Made by a program: the position numbers and the translations under genes. Below are positions 1 through 10,655 of a DNA stretch of 36,085 nt, in pieces. The stretch lies in assembly GCA_027579435.1 (NCBI GenBank), contig JANBPK010001275.1, positions 1-36,085 of the forward strand, read 5' to 3'. Within the stretch, counting starts at the first letter, position 1. Every line of letters starts with the position of its first letter. The stretch is from Candolleomyces eurysporus (Eukaryota > Basidiomycota > Agaricomycetes > Agaricales > Psathyrellaceae). A model generated the notes under the pieces. It ran no database searches and was not told the DNA's origin. It saw only the letters and a program-made list of their open reading frames with translations.

Positions 1-1024
1 ATTCTGGGTGATGAATTCATCAAGACACTCAAATATTTTGGATATGACATAGAAGACGTCATTTTCCAGCAAGACAATGACCCTAAACACACCAGCCGCA
101 AAGCCAAAATATGGTTCTCTGACAATAATGTTGAAGTTCTCAAGTGGCCTGCACAATCTCCTGACATCAATCCCATTGAACACCTATGGAATTACCTCAC
201 AAGACGACTTGAAACTTATGAAGAACCAGCCAAGACAGTACTTATCACTCCCCCCAGAGTAGGTACTGAGTCAGTACTGAGTCAGTATTTCCATACTGAC
301 TCTGTATTGACTCTGTACTGACTCTACATTTTTCTATACAATTTACATTTTAACCCAAAAAAAAACACAATTGTGTGTACAAGATTATATTCCTTAATAG
401 AATGCACAATAACTTTGTAGTATCATATAAAAAAGTAGTTGTGCTTTTGTTATTGACCCTTGTTATCATTTTGATAGATTATAAAAGTAGTTGACTTGAG
501 TTGTTAATATCTCTATTTCTGGGCTTAGAATTATCTAGACCATTCTGTTCAATTTTGTATATGCAATAAGCATCTTAATCTACATCATATATATTATTCA
601 TTCAAAGATGATACTGACTCAATACTGACTCAGTACTGATTTTCACATCAAACTCTGTACAGAGTTGGTACTGACTACTTGAGATAGTATAGAGCCTGTA
701 CAGAGTCAGTACTTGATTTTGATCAAATCTTGTTTTTTCACTCTAAAATGCACTTCTCTTTATTTTTGAAAATTTGCTTTAATATTGACTCAGTACTATT
801 TGTGTCCAAACTCTGTGCTGACTCTATACTGAAGTAGTATAGAGTCAGTACCCTACTGGGGGGTCAGTGACAAGTACTCAGCCAAGAGTGTTGGAGAGCT
901 TTGGACAAGAGTGGAGAAGGAATGGGATGGGATTCCTGTGGAGGAATGTCAGAAATTGATTGGAAGTATGCCTAGAAGACTTGCAGCAATTGTCAAGGCC
1001 AAAGAAGGATATACAAAGTACTAA
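1..1024 (+). pseudogene. Tc1/mariner transposase, C-terminal part, split by an insertion
   Basis: Frame 1 from base 1 reads the end of a Tc1-type DDE transposase, the enzyme that cuts and rejoins the element at TA sites. The QQDNDPKHTS block carries the second catalytic Asp, and the NPIEHLW block carries the Glu 34 residues later, which is the DD34E spacing of the Tc1 group. The first Asp and the DNA-binding domain lie left of the window. The frame is broken after EEPAK at 235 by a 643-bp element and resumes at 887 with SVGELW, running to GYTKY and a TAA at 1022-1024. Joining across the insertion, with one target copy kept, gives an uninterrupted frame, so the gene was probably open when it was hit. 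Family assignment is confident; activity is excluded. Confidence 0.9.
236..878. mobile_element. 643-bp miniature inverted-repeat element with 9-bp target duplication
   Basis: The 9-bp sequence cagccaaga occurs at 227-235 and again at 879-887, flanking this block. The block starts CAGTACTTATCACT and ends AGTGACAAGTACT, which are imperfect inverse complements; the similarity continues inward through CCCCCCAG and GTACTGA. Both ends and an inner stretch near 605-710 are packed with short GACTCAGTACT/AGAGTCAGTA words in both orientations, like subterminal transposase-binding repeats. No ORF is present, so it is non-autonomous. An 8- or 9-bp duplication points to hAT or Mutator superfamilies; the sequence does not decide which. 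Confidence 0.8.
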
Positions 1025-1057
1025 ATGATACCAGTAACATAGGAAAAATAATTAGTT

Positions 1058-1254
1058 ACAAAACCTTTCCAATGACTTGTACTTTTGTGTGACAAGAAAA
1101 CAGTACCAAAAATGGTCAGATCAACACGTGACCTGGCATGTGTGTGAAAAACATGTTGATGTTTGCCTGGGAATAAATCTAGGATTTTACATAATTTATT
1201 TCAAATGATATTGACTGATCTTTCAAAAAGTGCAAAACATTGGAAAGGTTTTGT
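1058..1254. repeat. 17-bp inverted repeat in the 3' flank of the Tc1 remnant
   Basis: Bases 1058-1074 (acaaaacctttccaatg) are the exact inverse complement of 1238-1254. Including mismatches, the pairing extends to about 30 bp, through aaaagt.caa on the inner side. It lies between the Tc1 stop codon and the alpha-kinase remnant, so it may be a subterminal or terminal repeat of the Tc1 element. No terminal TA boundary could be fixed. Confidence 0.55.
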
Positions 1255-1915
1255 GAGCCACTGTACCTATTTATCATTTGTTGCTCATTTTAATAGGTCC
1301 CTTAGGTGCATCTTCAGTTGCTCTAAGAAGGAGGATTGGACCATCCTTCTAGCAAACGCCATCAGAGAGCTTTCTCTTGAGGACCAGAATGCCATACTGT
1401 ACTGTAAGCTTGCACAGCATGCTGGGGTTCACGGTTTCTTGGAGCGCTTTGGAAAAGCCATCGATTTGTTACCAACAATGCCTGAAGGTCTAGGCGATCT
1501 GAAAGGCATATTCTTGCTCCCTTCCTATCTCCTCAAGCCCATTCAAGATGGCAGCTACTTGACTTGTGGAAAAACCAGATTTATGCTCCTGAGAGGAGCT
1601 CCACGACAGCTTTCTCAAGACGTAGAGGTATTGACACATACCTTCAAGGAGTCAATCTTTGCCAGCTCAGTTGATGAACACATTGACGACTCTGGTTTAA
1701 ACTGTGGTGCTGTTGCCTATTTGGAGGCGTTCAGCCATTTTTCATATGCAGTCACCTCTGCCAAAATGGTAATAACCAACTTCCGTTGCTTTGTGGAGGG
1801 AGGAAAGGCAGTAATTGTCGACTTCGGGGATCTAACCAAATGGACAGTGGAGTTCGCTGAAGTCCATGTCTGTAACACGCTCTGCAGGGAATTAAATTTG
1901 CCGTCTCTTGAGTAG
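1163..1915 (+). pseudogene. Alpha-kinase domain remnant (C-terminal part)
   Basis: The frame is open from 1163 to a TAG at 1913-1915. The credible homology begins near 1290, and there is no ATG at the 5' end. The block AFSHFSYAVTSAKMVITNF resembles the segment of fungal alpha-kinases that precedes the usual D-L-Q-G motif, and the C-terminus FAEVHVCNTLCRELNL has the H-x-C-N-x2-C arrangement that binds structural zinc in alpha-kinases. The N-terminal ATP-binding lobe is missing, and the catalytic D-L-Q-G is not recognisable (NFRCFVEGGKAVIVDF instead). Its left side abuts the Tc1 element, which may have truncated it. Alpha-kinases are expanded in many Agaricomycetes (known). That this copy is dead or a pseudokinase is inference. 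Confidence 0.5.
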
Positions 1916-1929
1916 CTAATCAACATCAT

Positions 1930-3108
1930 GTTTCTACATTTAATTACCTTGTATATTCAATAGCCACAACTCACAATAACTTTGGAAACTTCAGAGCATG
2001 CAACATAGTATTCATATTGGAGTGTAATATGTATCAAAAAACTCGAAAGGAAAGTCAAGGTTCAGACTGCAATTACAATAGCTACAACCAAGGTCAGAGC
2101 AGATCACAAAGAGGAGATGAATTTGTTGCGAGCCAAGGACCAACACCATGAGCTGTGAAGCTGCATGTGTAAATGTCGACAAGCAGTAGAACAATCATGA
2201 GTGAGGGGTCTTCTTCGAAGCTGTTGCAGTGATGGTGGAAGCAGGGACCTTGCCAGCGGTCAACCCCGAGCAAGGTGTCTTCTTTGAGGCCGTCGTAATG
2301 GTTGGGCTGAAGTCTTGAGGGAGGTATTGGGTGGAGGCTTGAAAGCAGGGATATGCCGGCCGTCAAGGTGGGTTTGGCTGCCACTGACGATGTCTGAGTG
2401 CAAGCATGCTGCAGGGGGCGCGAGGGCTGTGGACCTATATGTGAGATCCATCTACCCAACGCTTTCCAGCCATTTCACAGACAACGTTGGATGGAGCGGC
2501 GAGGTGGGTTGCCAGAGGTCACAGCTATGCAAAGGCTATGGATGGGGACCCCTGGTACAAGGTCTGGAACCCATCCTGCCATTGCACAGCATGTGGACGG
2601 ACAAAGGAGAGGAGAGACAAAGAGGATGGGGCGCTGAAAAAGAGGGGCGAGCGGGGGTGCCAGCCTTTAAAAGCGTAGCCCCAAATACGACATGGAGGCC
2701 CAATTTGGTATCTTCAAGGCCACCACGTCACTCTGTTCCACACAGAAAAGGGTGTGGAACATCGTGTTTTGCAAGATATCATGTGCCCCCAAGAGAAGTT
2801 GTACTCAGGGGCAGGAAAAAGGTAGTACCTGTCAGATATGAATGCAGGGACAGCTCTTGCATCCATCCTGATATCAGTGAGCACACACCTTGGGGCCTCC
2901 ATGGCAGCAACGGCAACAGAGGCATTTCTGACCCTCCAATTTTGAGTTCTGATAGCAAGCAAAGAGAGGGAGGAAGGAAGGTGAGAGAAACGAAGGGTCA
3001 TGAGGGCAACGGAACGGAGCTAAGGTCCGGCCCAGATTAGATTAGGTCATACATACACATGATTTATTCGATAATCTCAGGCATTGCCAGGCCCCATTGC
3101 ATTGATCG
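1930..3108. other. No recognised gene; weak diverged tandem duplication
   Basis: Several overlapping frames stay open for 60-240 codons (the longest at 2315-3040, plus strand), but none shows a recognisable domain or a consistent intron pattern. Around 2206-2300 a plus-strand frame reads GVFFEAV twice, about 27 codons apart, and the DNA around 2205-2263 is a diverged repeat of 2277-2366 (shared words gtcttctt.ga.gc and aagcaggga..tgcc). It may be a decayed coding repeat. Confidence 0.3.
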
Positions 3109-4572
3109 CGGTGCGCAGATCAAGCTGGTGGTTCTCAGCCACGCTACCTCACTCTCACAAATGTTTATTGCATTCCTTTGTTTGTCTTCACTCTCATATC
3201 TACCACCCAAATGGATCTAGCTGGCTACAGTATCCTCCAGAAAGGAGGAGTCTCTACTATCACCACTCCTGACGATACTGTCATAGGCTGAGTTCCTCTC
3301 GTTCGAGGACTCTATCGTGTTACTGATCCAGTCAATGGTTCCGATGGCTCAGGTCCACTGCGCGCCAACTCAGTAATGATGTCCCTCATGGATTTTCATG
3401 TCGTTATGGGTCATCAGAGCTTCGGAGATCTTAGGAGGATGATTGAAGGAGGGATGATTGAGGGGATAAAGGTTAAGGACCTTTCAGGTATGCCCCCAGT
3501 TTGCAGGACGTGTGTCAAAGTGAAGGCCATACAAAAACCCTTCAAGGAGAGCAAGTCTCCCCATCCAACCACCTATGCCCAGAAGATCTCTACCGACGTC
3601 TGGGGACCAGCTTCTGTCGAGTCTATCGGAAGGAAGAATTATTTCGTTCTTTTCATCAACCAATTCTCTCATGAAACTCACGCTTTCTTCCTTCGCAACA
3701 AGTCCGACGCATTCGACGCATATCAGCGCTATGAGGCTTGGGTACACGTCCAGCATGATGGCAAGATCAAGGTTCTACGGTTGGATTGAGGGGGAGAATA
3801 CCTAGGCGCCGAGTTCACCTCACACCTCGAGCATAACGGCACTGTACGCAAGCTTACCACCCACAATTCACCTCAGTCGAACAGAATCGCTGAATGCGCG
3901 ATGGGCGTTCACATCTCGACTGCTCAAGCCCTCCTCATTCAATCAAAACTGCCAGCCTTCCTCTGGGCTGAAGCAATCCGCTTCAGCGTCTGGCTTCATA
4001 ATTGCCAATTTACAACTTCTGTTCCAACTCTCAAGACACCCTTCAAGATTGTCACTGGAAAGAAACCTGACTTATCAACGCTTCACCCTTGGGGTGCCAA
4101 GGTCTTAGTGAAGGACTTGAAGGCCGGAAAACTTCAATCTCGTGTACGGGAGGGGCGTTACTTGGGACTGGATGAGGAAGCGCTAGGGAGCAGGATATAT
4201 TGGGAGGGAAAACAGACTATTACAGTGGAACGGGAGGTGTTCTTTGACATACCCAATACAGGAAGCGTATCCGTTGAGGGGGAGACTGGTAGCGACAACA
4301 AAACCGATGAATGTATCTATCTTTTCAAAAACTCCACTTCACACTCTCAAACAAAGCTCCATTTCCCTCAAGAAGACAATTATGAACCTGGCGAATATGC
4401 CGCCGACATCAACTCTCCTCCTACCCCTCCTAACAACCCTCCAACACCTCAGCCTACTTCCTACTTTGACGAGGATGAAGACAATGACAAAATTCCTGGG
4501 TTGATGGAAGATTCAGATAATGAGGAGGATGGGGATGACAAGAAGATAGAGAGAGAATTGTTTAGGCTGTAA
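3109..4572 (+). pseudogene. Ty1/copia polyprotein fragment (protease end, GAG-pre-integrase, integrase)
   Basis: One frame (frame 1) runs through the block. Near 3145 it reads RYLTLTNVY, the end of the copia protease region; then LVRGLYRV, the zinc-binding pre-integrase motif (HVVMGHQSFGDLRRM followed by CRTC) and the integrase core (STDVWGP for the first Asp, then GGEYLGAEF and NSPQSNRIAE for the last Asp/Glu block). Two in-frame TGA codons break it, at 3289-3291 and 3787-3789. The second falls directly before GGEY, where an Arg CGA codon is expected. The frame ends at 4570-4572 after an acidic tail; reverse transcriptase, RNase H and gag are absent and no LTRs were seen. It is a truncated copy from a different lineage than the element at 6189-11014. 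Confidence 0.88.
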
Positions 4573-4590
4573 AAGAATTAAGAAACGAGT

Positions 4591-5313
4591 TCACGAAGTA
4601 AAAGAGCAAGGCAGGCGCACTTTAGGGCACGGTTCGCTCTTCTCCACCTTGACCGGAACCGGAGAACTGTCAGCCCAGCTGCGCTTCTTGGACGCAACTT
4701 TAGGCACTTTGGAAGCGGCCTTGATTTGTTTTGATGAGGAGGACTTGGCTAGACGAGGGTCAAAGATGGGATTGTCAGCTTTGTGAAGCCACTGACAAGT
4801 AGGGAGGCCAGATAAAGTAAAAATTTGCGAACCCTGTTCAGGAACCTTTTTGAGGGGCCTGGGCTTAACCTTTCGTGGCTTCTTGGCTTCCTCCTTGAGC
4901 TGTAGGTGTGCCTTGAGGTTCAAAGGGACTGTAGCTAGGCTGGGAAGTATTTCAGGCGGTGCGGTGTCCAAATTTGTGAGAACCACCATGACGTCGGGAG
5001 GTTGAACAGCGATAGCCTGGAAGTAGTTCTTGGAGAGAACGTAACCGACCCAAGAACACAGAGCTTGGGCAGCCAGATACTCCAGGATCTTGTTGGCCTT
5101 GGAGCTGTGCATCCATATCTAAAGAAAAAGAGGAGTTGATAAGGCTAAGACCAAAGCCTGAACAGAGAAAAGAGGACGTACGACGAGTTGAAGTACTTGG
5201 GTAATGAAGAGGCCGGGGCTCTTGAGCTCCCTGGGCGGCTCTCCAGCGACCCACACCTTGACCTCCTTCATGACCACATGGAACTGCACGTAAATGTTGT
5301 CGGGTTTGGGCAT
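4591..5313 (-). CDS. Two-exon gene, 219 aa, function unknown
   Basis: The model is complement(join(4591..5118,5182..5313)). The 63-nt intron (5119-5181) starts gtacgt and ends tttag, and splicing joins FITQVLQLV in phase 0 to IWMHSSKANK. The start at 5313 follows a pyrimidine-rich leader; an in-frame ATG at 5379 would add 22 hydrophobic residues but lies within that leader. The protein has a folded-looking N-terminal half (VQFHVVMKEVKVWVAGEPPR) and a basic, proline-rich C-terminal half with lysine clusters (KPRKVKPRPLKK, ASKKRSW) that could be nuclear signals or nucleic-acid contacts. I do not recognise the family. It lies immediately downstream of the copia fragment, tail to tail. It could be a host orphan or part of an unrecognised transposon. 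Confidence 0.6.
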
Positions 5314-5559
5314 AGCGAGTGAGACAAGTGAGGAAGGGAAAAGTGGGAGGAAAGAAAGAAAAATTTCAAACTCTGGCATTGCAGTAGGGCCTCAAAAACT
5401 GCCAGAGACAGCCTGGAATCTTTGAGAAGAAGTGTCATGACAAAGACATTCAGTTGGGAGCCCCCGGTAAAACTGAATGGCTTTAAACTTTCAACGATCG
5501 ATTGAAAAAGAGCAGTTAGACGTAATAATCTCAACGGCTAAGTCATTTTTGATGGCACC

Positions 5560-6188
5560 AGGCGCGGTTGCCTTTTTGAGACAGAAATCAGCGGAGCAAT
5601 GATCTTCTACCAGCGGAAGCAATAAGAAGACTGTTGGGGCTTAGGCAAACAAGAGAGTGAAACGGATCAATGTCAGACTTACTGTTCACTGAGGACAGTG
5701 AAGATCTTAAGTCNGGGGGGAGATGATGCGCCAAGTGCGCAAACACCCTATAAAATTCGTGAACTTGTTCTTAATGTTCGTGAACTGACTTATGTGTAAA
5801 GAAGATCTTCATGAATTGGGAACTATAGAGTTGGAACTTTCCCTGGTTGCCAACTAAGCAGACTACCTAGCAGAGACAAGAAAGACAAGTAAGACGGTTC
5901 TACAATGGTACTTTAAATTCGTGAAGGCCTTGTGAACGTATCTGAAACAGCTACAACTAGAATCAAAGCTACCTGATATGCCTGACCTGGCGAGGGACAA
6001 TATCAGAGGGAGTTATGCGTACTACAAGGGAATTCGCCCTGACATTGCTAAGTGGAAGTCTTCGTGAAGTAGCCGATGGCTTCGAGAACATGATTGTTGA
6101 TCTGTCAAGTCAATAAGCGCGGACCTTACCATCTTTGGAAGGTATTGGTGTTAGTTCATGAGCTTCGGAGGATTGTCCAAAGTTCGTG
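5560..6188. other. Non-coding, TTCGTGAA-rich; possible old LTR edge near 5725
   Basis: No gene was found. The word cgtgaa, mostly as ttcgtgaa, recurs near 5757, 5780, 5928, 6061 and 6199. Around 5711-5730 a short coding-like tail (EDSEDLKS) runs into an N and six Gs, then agatgatgcgccaag. This is how a retrotransposon ORF end, polypurine tract and LTR start would look, but no partner LTR was found. Confidence 0.3.
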
Positions 6189-6599
6189 TGTTGAACTTTA
6201 CGTGAAATGGGCGTCTTATCCAGCGCCTGATCACTTACCTATCACGTGACATAGTACACGTATGGACACGTAGTTACACGTAGTAGTCTATTATTAGATA
6301 GGTCTGGACTTGGCCAGAAGTTTGACATACGTAGATATCATGTTTCATGTACATCATACTACGTCACCCTTAGTCAGTAGCCTATTGTACTACGTCATAG
6401 GCTCAGTCAGCATGACGTGCTAAGCACGCAATGCTCAGTCAGCCAACTGGCGCACAGACCAGTTGTGTGACTTATTGTGACGTGACTGTCACATAGTAGA
6501 AACGTATAAATAGCCCTCTTGTAGTAGCTAGTTTCTACAGAACAACTCGTACTACCAAGTACTCTTCTACACACGCTTACAGCACACTCAGCATCAACA
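6189..6599 (+). repeat. Left (5') LTR of the copia element
   Basis: It begins TGTTGAACTTTACGTG and ends near TCAACA, with a TATA-like gtataaatag at about 6505 that would place transcription initiation some 30 nt downstream, inside the LTR as expected. The stretch taagcacgcaatgctcagtca near 6430 recurs in the right LTR near 10813. The middle section has no counterpart on the right. The 3' edge is uncertain by several tens of bases, because ggtatg...catactc words occur on both sides. Confidence 0.6.
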
Positions 6600-6689
6600 A
6601 CCCCTCTCCCTCCATCAAAGCACCAAGCAAGGTATGATGTCAGATCATACTCAGTATTCTAGGGCTACGTTTCTGCGCAGGTTGTTCCC

Positions 6690-9600
6690 GTGTACTTGCA
6701 ATGGCGAGTACGACAGGATCTCCCTCTTCTGCGAACATGGCTGTTCAACAAGATGTGGAACGAAGTGATGAAGCAGACGATTGGCACCTTTACTTACGAC
6801 GAGGTGCAGTATCGACAGGACTGCAGCGAGGACTCTATCATGGGAAGGTACGAGTCTCTTTCTCCTCCTTCACAACTATCATTAACGCAAACTTCTACAG
6901 CAATGACTAGTCATAGCAGTAGTAATGTATTCTTCGCCTGTATAAGTGCTGAAATAGAATACCTGGTTCTGCGTGCAGATGGTAGTGGGAGTGAGAACAA
7001 TAGAGGATGGATCCTCGATTCTGGAGCAAGTCAACATTTCACTAATAATAGACAAGACCTCGTTGACTATCAAGTCATCGAAGGAAAAGGAGTTACTACG
7101 GCAACTTCGTCTATTGCGATAGAGGGGAAAGGAACTTCTTTCCTAGCCCTTTATATTGGTGGGAAGAAATGTGTGATCCGTCTACACCCCGTATTCTACG
7201 TCTCTAGCTTCAAGGAAAAACTCCTGTCGCTAGGGTGGTTCCTTCAGAACGGTCATACGATGATGGGCGATCAATCTGCAATCGTTCTATTCGATGAGAA
7301 CAGCAAGCCTAGTCTACAGGCTGAGCCTTATTCTCATGGGCGGACCGTTTATAGGACTCTACCGGTAAATGCTAATCCGGTGGACCATTTTAACGCCCAC
7401 ACAGTCGTGTATTCTGCTAAGTATGAAACTTGGCATCAGAGGATGGGACACCCTTCAGTGGATGTTCTCAGGAAAGCTTCTAAGTTCACGAAGAATTTCC
7501 CAAAAGATTTAAAGATTCCCAAAGAGCCCGGACTTTGCTCCGGATGCGCGGAAGGAAAAATGACGTCATCATCATTTCCTCCCAGCTCTACTCGAGCTAA
7601 GCATGTCTTTGAGAAAATTCACTCTGATCTTAAGGAATTCCCGATCAAATCGTATCATAAGTTTAAATACTTTATCAGCTTCCTTGACGACTTCTCTTCT
7701 TATTGTTGGATTACGTTGTTAAAGACCAAGGATGACGCGATTAAGTCATTCCGGCACTTTGTTGCTATGGTCAAGACGCAATTCAACTCCGAAATCAAAG
7801 GTCTGATGACCGATTTTGGGGGGGGAATACAAGTCTCGCGCCTTTGATAACTTGCTCAAAGAGCTTGGGATTAAGGAGCTGGCCTCAGCGCCGAGGACTC
7901 CTCAACAAAATGGGAGAGCTGAACGATTGAACAGGACAATAATGGATAAAGCGGAAGCCATGCGGCATTACGCAAGCATTCCACAGTCCTGGTGGGAATT
8001 CTCAGTGGAACATGCGGTACATGTCTATAATCGAACTCCGATTCGGAGATTAGATTTCAAGACTCCGTATGAACTTCTTTATAAAGAAACTCCTGATGTA
8101 TCACACTTACGAGTTTTCGGTTGCCTAGCATGGGTACGGATTAGTCCTGAAAGCCGACGGAATAAATTGAGTCCGAAGGCTAGGCCCATGATCTATTTAG
8201 GAAATCGAAAAGGGGTTAAAGGGTTCCTCTTTATGCGCATCGCGGATAACACGGTGCAAATAGGAACCAAGGCAATGTTTGATGAACAAGCCTTTCCCAA
8301 GTCCAAAGATTTCAAGTTACCGAAATATACTTCGGTTAAAACTAAGGAATCCCACGACAAAGATAACGACGAGCCATCAGAATTCTCTGAGGAAGAATCT
8401 TTCACCAGAAAACGGAAGAAAGATTTCACTCGTCCCCATCATCAAAGAGATCAGTCGCCCCCTTCCGACGGGAACGGGAACGCTGACGATCAGCCTGAAC
8501 GGCCCGCCGAGATACCTGAGGCTAGACCTCAGGGGGAGCCTAGACGCTCCGGCCGCCAGGTAAAACCTCCGATTCGACCAGGAAACGTCTACGGTGAATC
8601 GAAAGCACCCACGCAGATATTGCGTGAGGTATCAGGGGAAAAATCGTGGTCTAAGGCTGTTGGTGAGAAAGCGAAAGCACCTCCCAAGCCTAAGCAGAAA
8701 CAAAAAGGGAATCCCGGCCCGAGTTCTGCACCACCGCTTCCAGAGAATGTACCTCTCCCCGAGATACCGTATGGCGAAGTCGATGACCTTGACACTTCTC
8801 CCGGAGGAAGTGACACACCAGGAACTGACACTTCCTGGGATTCCGAGGATATAAATAAAACCTTAACTCGGGATTATGTCATAAAAGAATACGGGAAAAA
8901 GAAGTGGAATAGGGTAATGAGGAGAGGTAAACGGGCAAAAACAAAGGAACAGCAACAGAAAGCTACTGTTGCAGACCTAGTCCGTGATNGGGGGGAGAGA
9001 TTTTGCCAATTTTCTGCTAGCCCAGGCAGTTCCAGAAATGGATTCTGGCAAACTTCCTAACAAAAGTCCACGCGACTGGACCTTTCGAGATTTATTACGG
9101 CTACCTGAAGCCGAAAAAAGAGAATGGAGAAAGGCAATGTCCGAAGAGATTGATGCTCTCAAAGGACGCCGCGTCTTCGATCTCGTTGAACTCCCACATG
9201 GGAGAAAGGCAATCAAGGGCAGATGGGTCTTTGATATTAAGTCCGATGGACGTAAAAGGGCCCGATATGTGGCCAAAGGGTTCTCTCAAATCGAGGGGAT
9301 AGATTTCGAAGCTTTATTCTCACCTGTTGTCAGGTATGAGAGTGTTCGTTTTGTCTTCGCGCTGGCTGCCATTTACGGGTGGTACATGACGGCAGTTGAC
9401 GTAAAAACGGCATTTCTTTATGGGAAGCTTGATGAAGAAATCTATATGGAACAACCCGAAGGCTTTCATCAGAAGGGTCAGGAACGGAAAGTCTACCGTC
9501 TCCGCCGAGCCATTTATGGCCTCAAGCAAGCCGCTCGTGCGTGGTGGCAAGAGCTTGAAAAGTCTGTGAAGAAAATGGGCTTTGTGCGACTCAACGCAGA

Positions 9601-10606
9601 CTCCGGGATATTCATATTCCGCTCTGATCTAGGGGTTGTCATCCTAATTGCTTACGTGGATGACATTATCTTCTTTGGGAAGAAACCCCTTGCTGATGAG
9701 AAAAAGGCTGAATTTATGCTAAAATGGGAATGCCGAGATCTCGGAATGCCGACCGAATTTCTCAGCATGCGCATCAAAATAGACGGAGATAAGATCAGTC
9801 TTGATCAATCCGCTTATCTTGAGAAGGTTCTAGAACGCTTCGGCATGACTAATGCTAAAGCGGCAAGAACTCCCATGGTTGAAGGATATTACCCTTCGAA
9901 GCATACAGGGCCAAACAACTTGACGCTCACACGCAAGTATCAATCAGTGATCGGATCCTTGCTCTATTTGATGCTAGGAACACGACCCGATATTGCCTAC
10001 GCTGTTACCAAAATGGCACAGCATTGCGCCAACCCGACCGAAGAGCATTTATCTAAGGCTCTTTATATAATGAAATATTTGGCGGGAACTCGTAACTATT
10101 CTTTAGTTTACGAAGGACGCAAGGGCATGGCCTTTGGTCTCGAGTCGTACACCGACGCTGATTATGCCCAGGATCCTACGCACAGGCTCTCCCAAATGGG
10201 CAACCTAGTCCTCCTCGCGAGCGGCGCGGTTTCATGGAAATCATTCACCCAAAAATCAATAGCTACGTCATCAACAGAAGCCGAATATATGGCTCTGTTT
10301 GATTGTGCGAAGCAAGTTGCTTGGCTTCGGCTGCTATTGGGAGAATTAGGGTTTCCAATGAAAGCTCCCACACCGATCTACGTTGATAATCAGGGCGCTA
10401 TTTTTAACGCCTCGAATCCAGTAATGGAAAAACGCACGAAACATATTGAAGTGCGATATCACAAGATCAGGGAGTATGTAGAAGAAAAACGAGTGAGTTT
10501 ATTCTACATCCCAACTGACGAAAACCCAGCGGATATATTCACTAAACCTCTTGGACGGGTAAAGTTTGAAACTTTCCGCAAGTCACTAGGCTTAGAATTT
10601 CACTAA
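6690..10606 (+). CDS. pol: Copia pol polyprotein (PR-IN-RT-RNase H), two apparent frameshifts
   Basis: Domains in order: protease (WILDSGASQHF near 7010); pre-integrase zinc motif (WHQRMGHPS ... CSGCAEGK); integrase with Asp in HSDLKEF, Asp in MTDFGGEY and Glu in NGRAER; a proline-rich charged linker; reverse transcriptase (AVDVKTAFLYG, then AYVDDIIFFG with the YVDD catalytic pair); RNase H (YTDADYA, SSTEAEYMA, VDNQGA, HIEVRYH); and the FTKPLGR terminus. All expected catalytic acids are visible. The frame slips at 7818-7825, an 8-G run where 7 Gs would read TDFGGEY, and at the N at 8989, where dropping the N reads RDGGRDFANF. Both are probably sequencing artefacts, so the real ORF may be intact. 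The N-terminus is unclear: frame 3 is open from 6690, while an ATG at 6701 in another frame (MASTTGSPSS) looks like a residual gag start. Confidence 0.88.
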
Positions 10607-10646
10607 GCATAGTAGGCGCTTAACTATTCACTGTGGAATAGAACGC

Positions 10647-10655
10647 AAAGGGGAG
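10647..10655 (+). other. Polypurine tract of the copia element
   Basis: The purine run aaaggggag lies immediately before the TGTTGAAC start of the right LTR, the expected place for the plus-strand primer. Confidence 0.65.

Noticed and set aside
2315..3040. 241-codon plus-strand ORF
   Set aside because: Low-complexity composition, no domain, overlapping open frames on both strands and decayed repeat DNA; kept only as an unannotated stretch.
6848..6900. Possible 53-nt intron (gtacga...ctacag) near the start of the copia pol
   Set aside because: Splicing does not connect the ATG at 6701 to the protease frame in phase, and frame 3 is already open through this segment.
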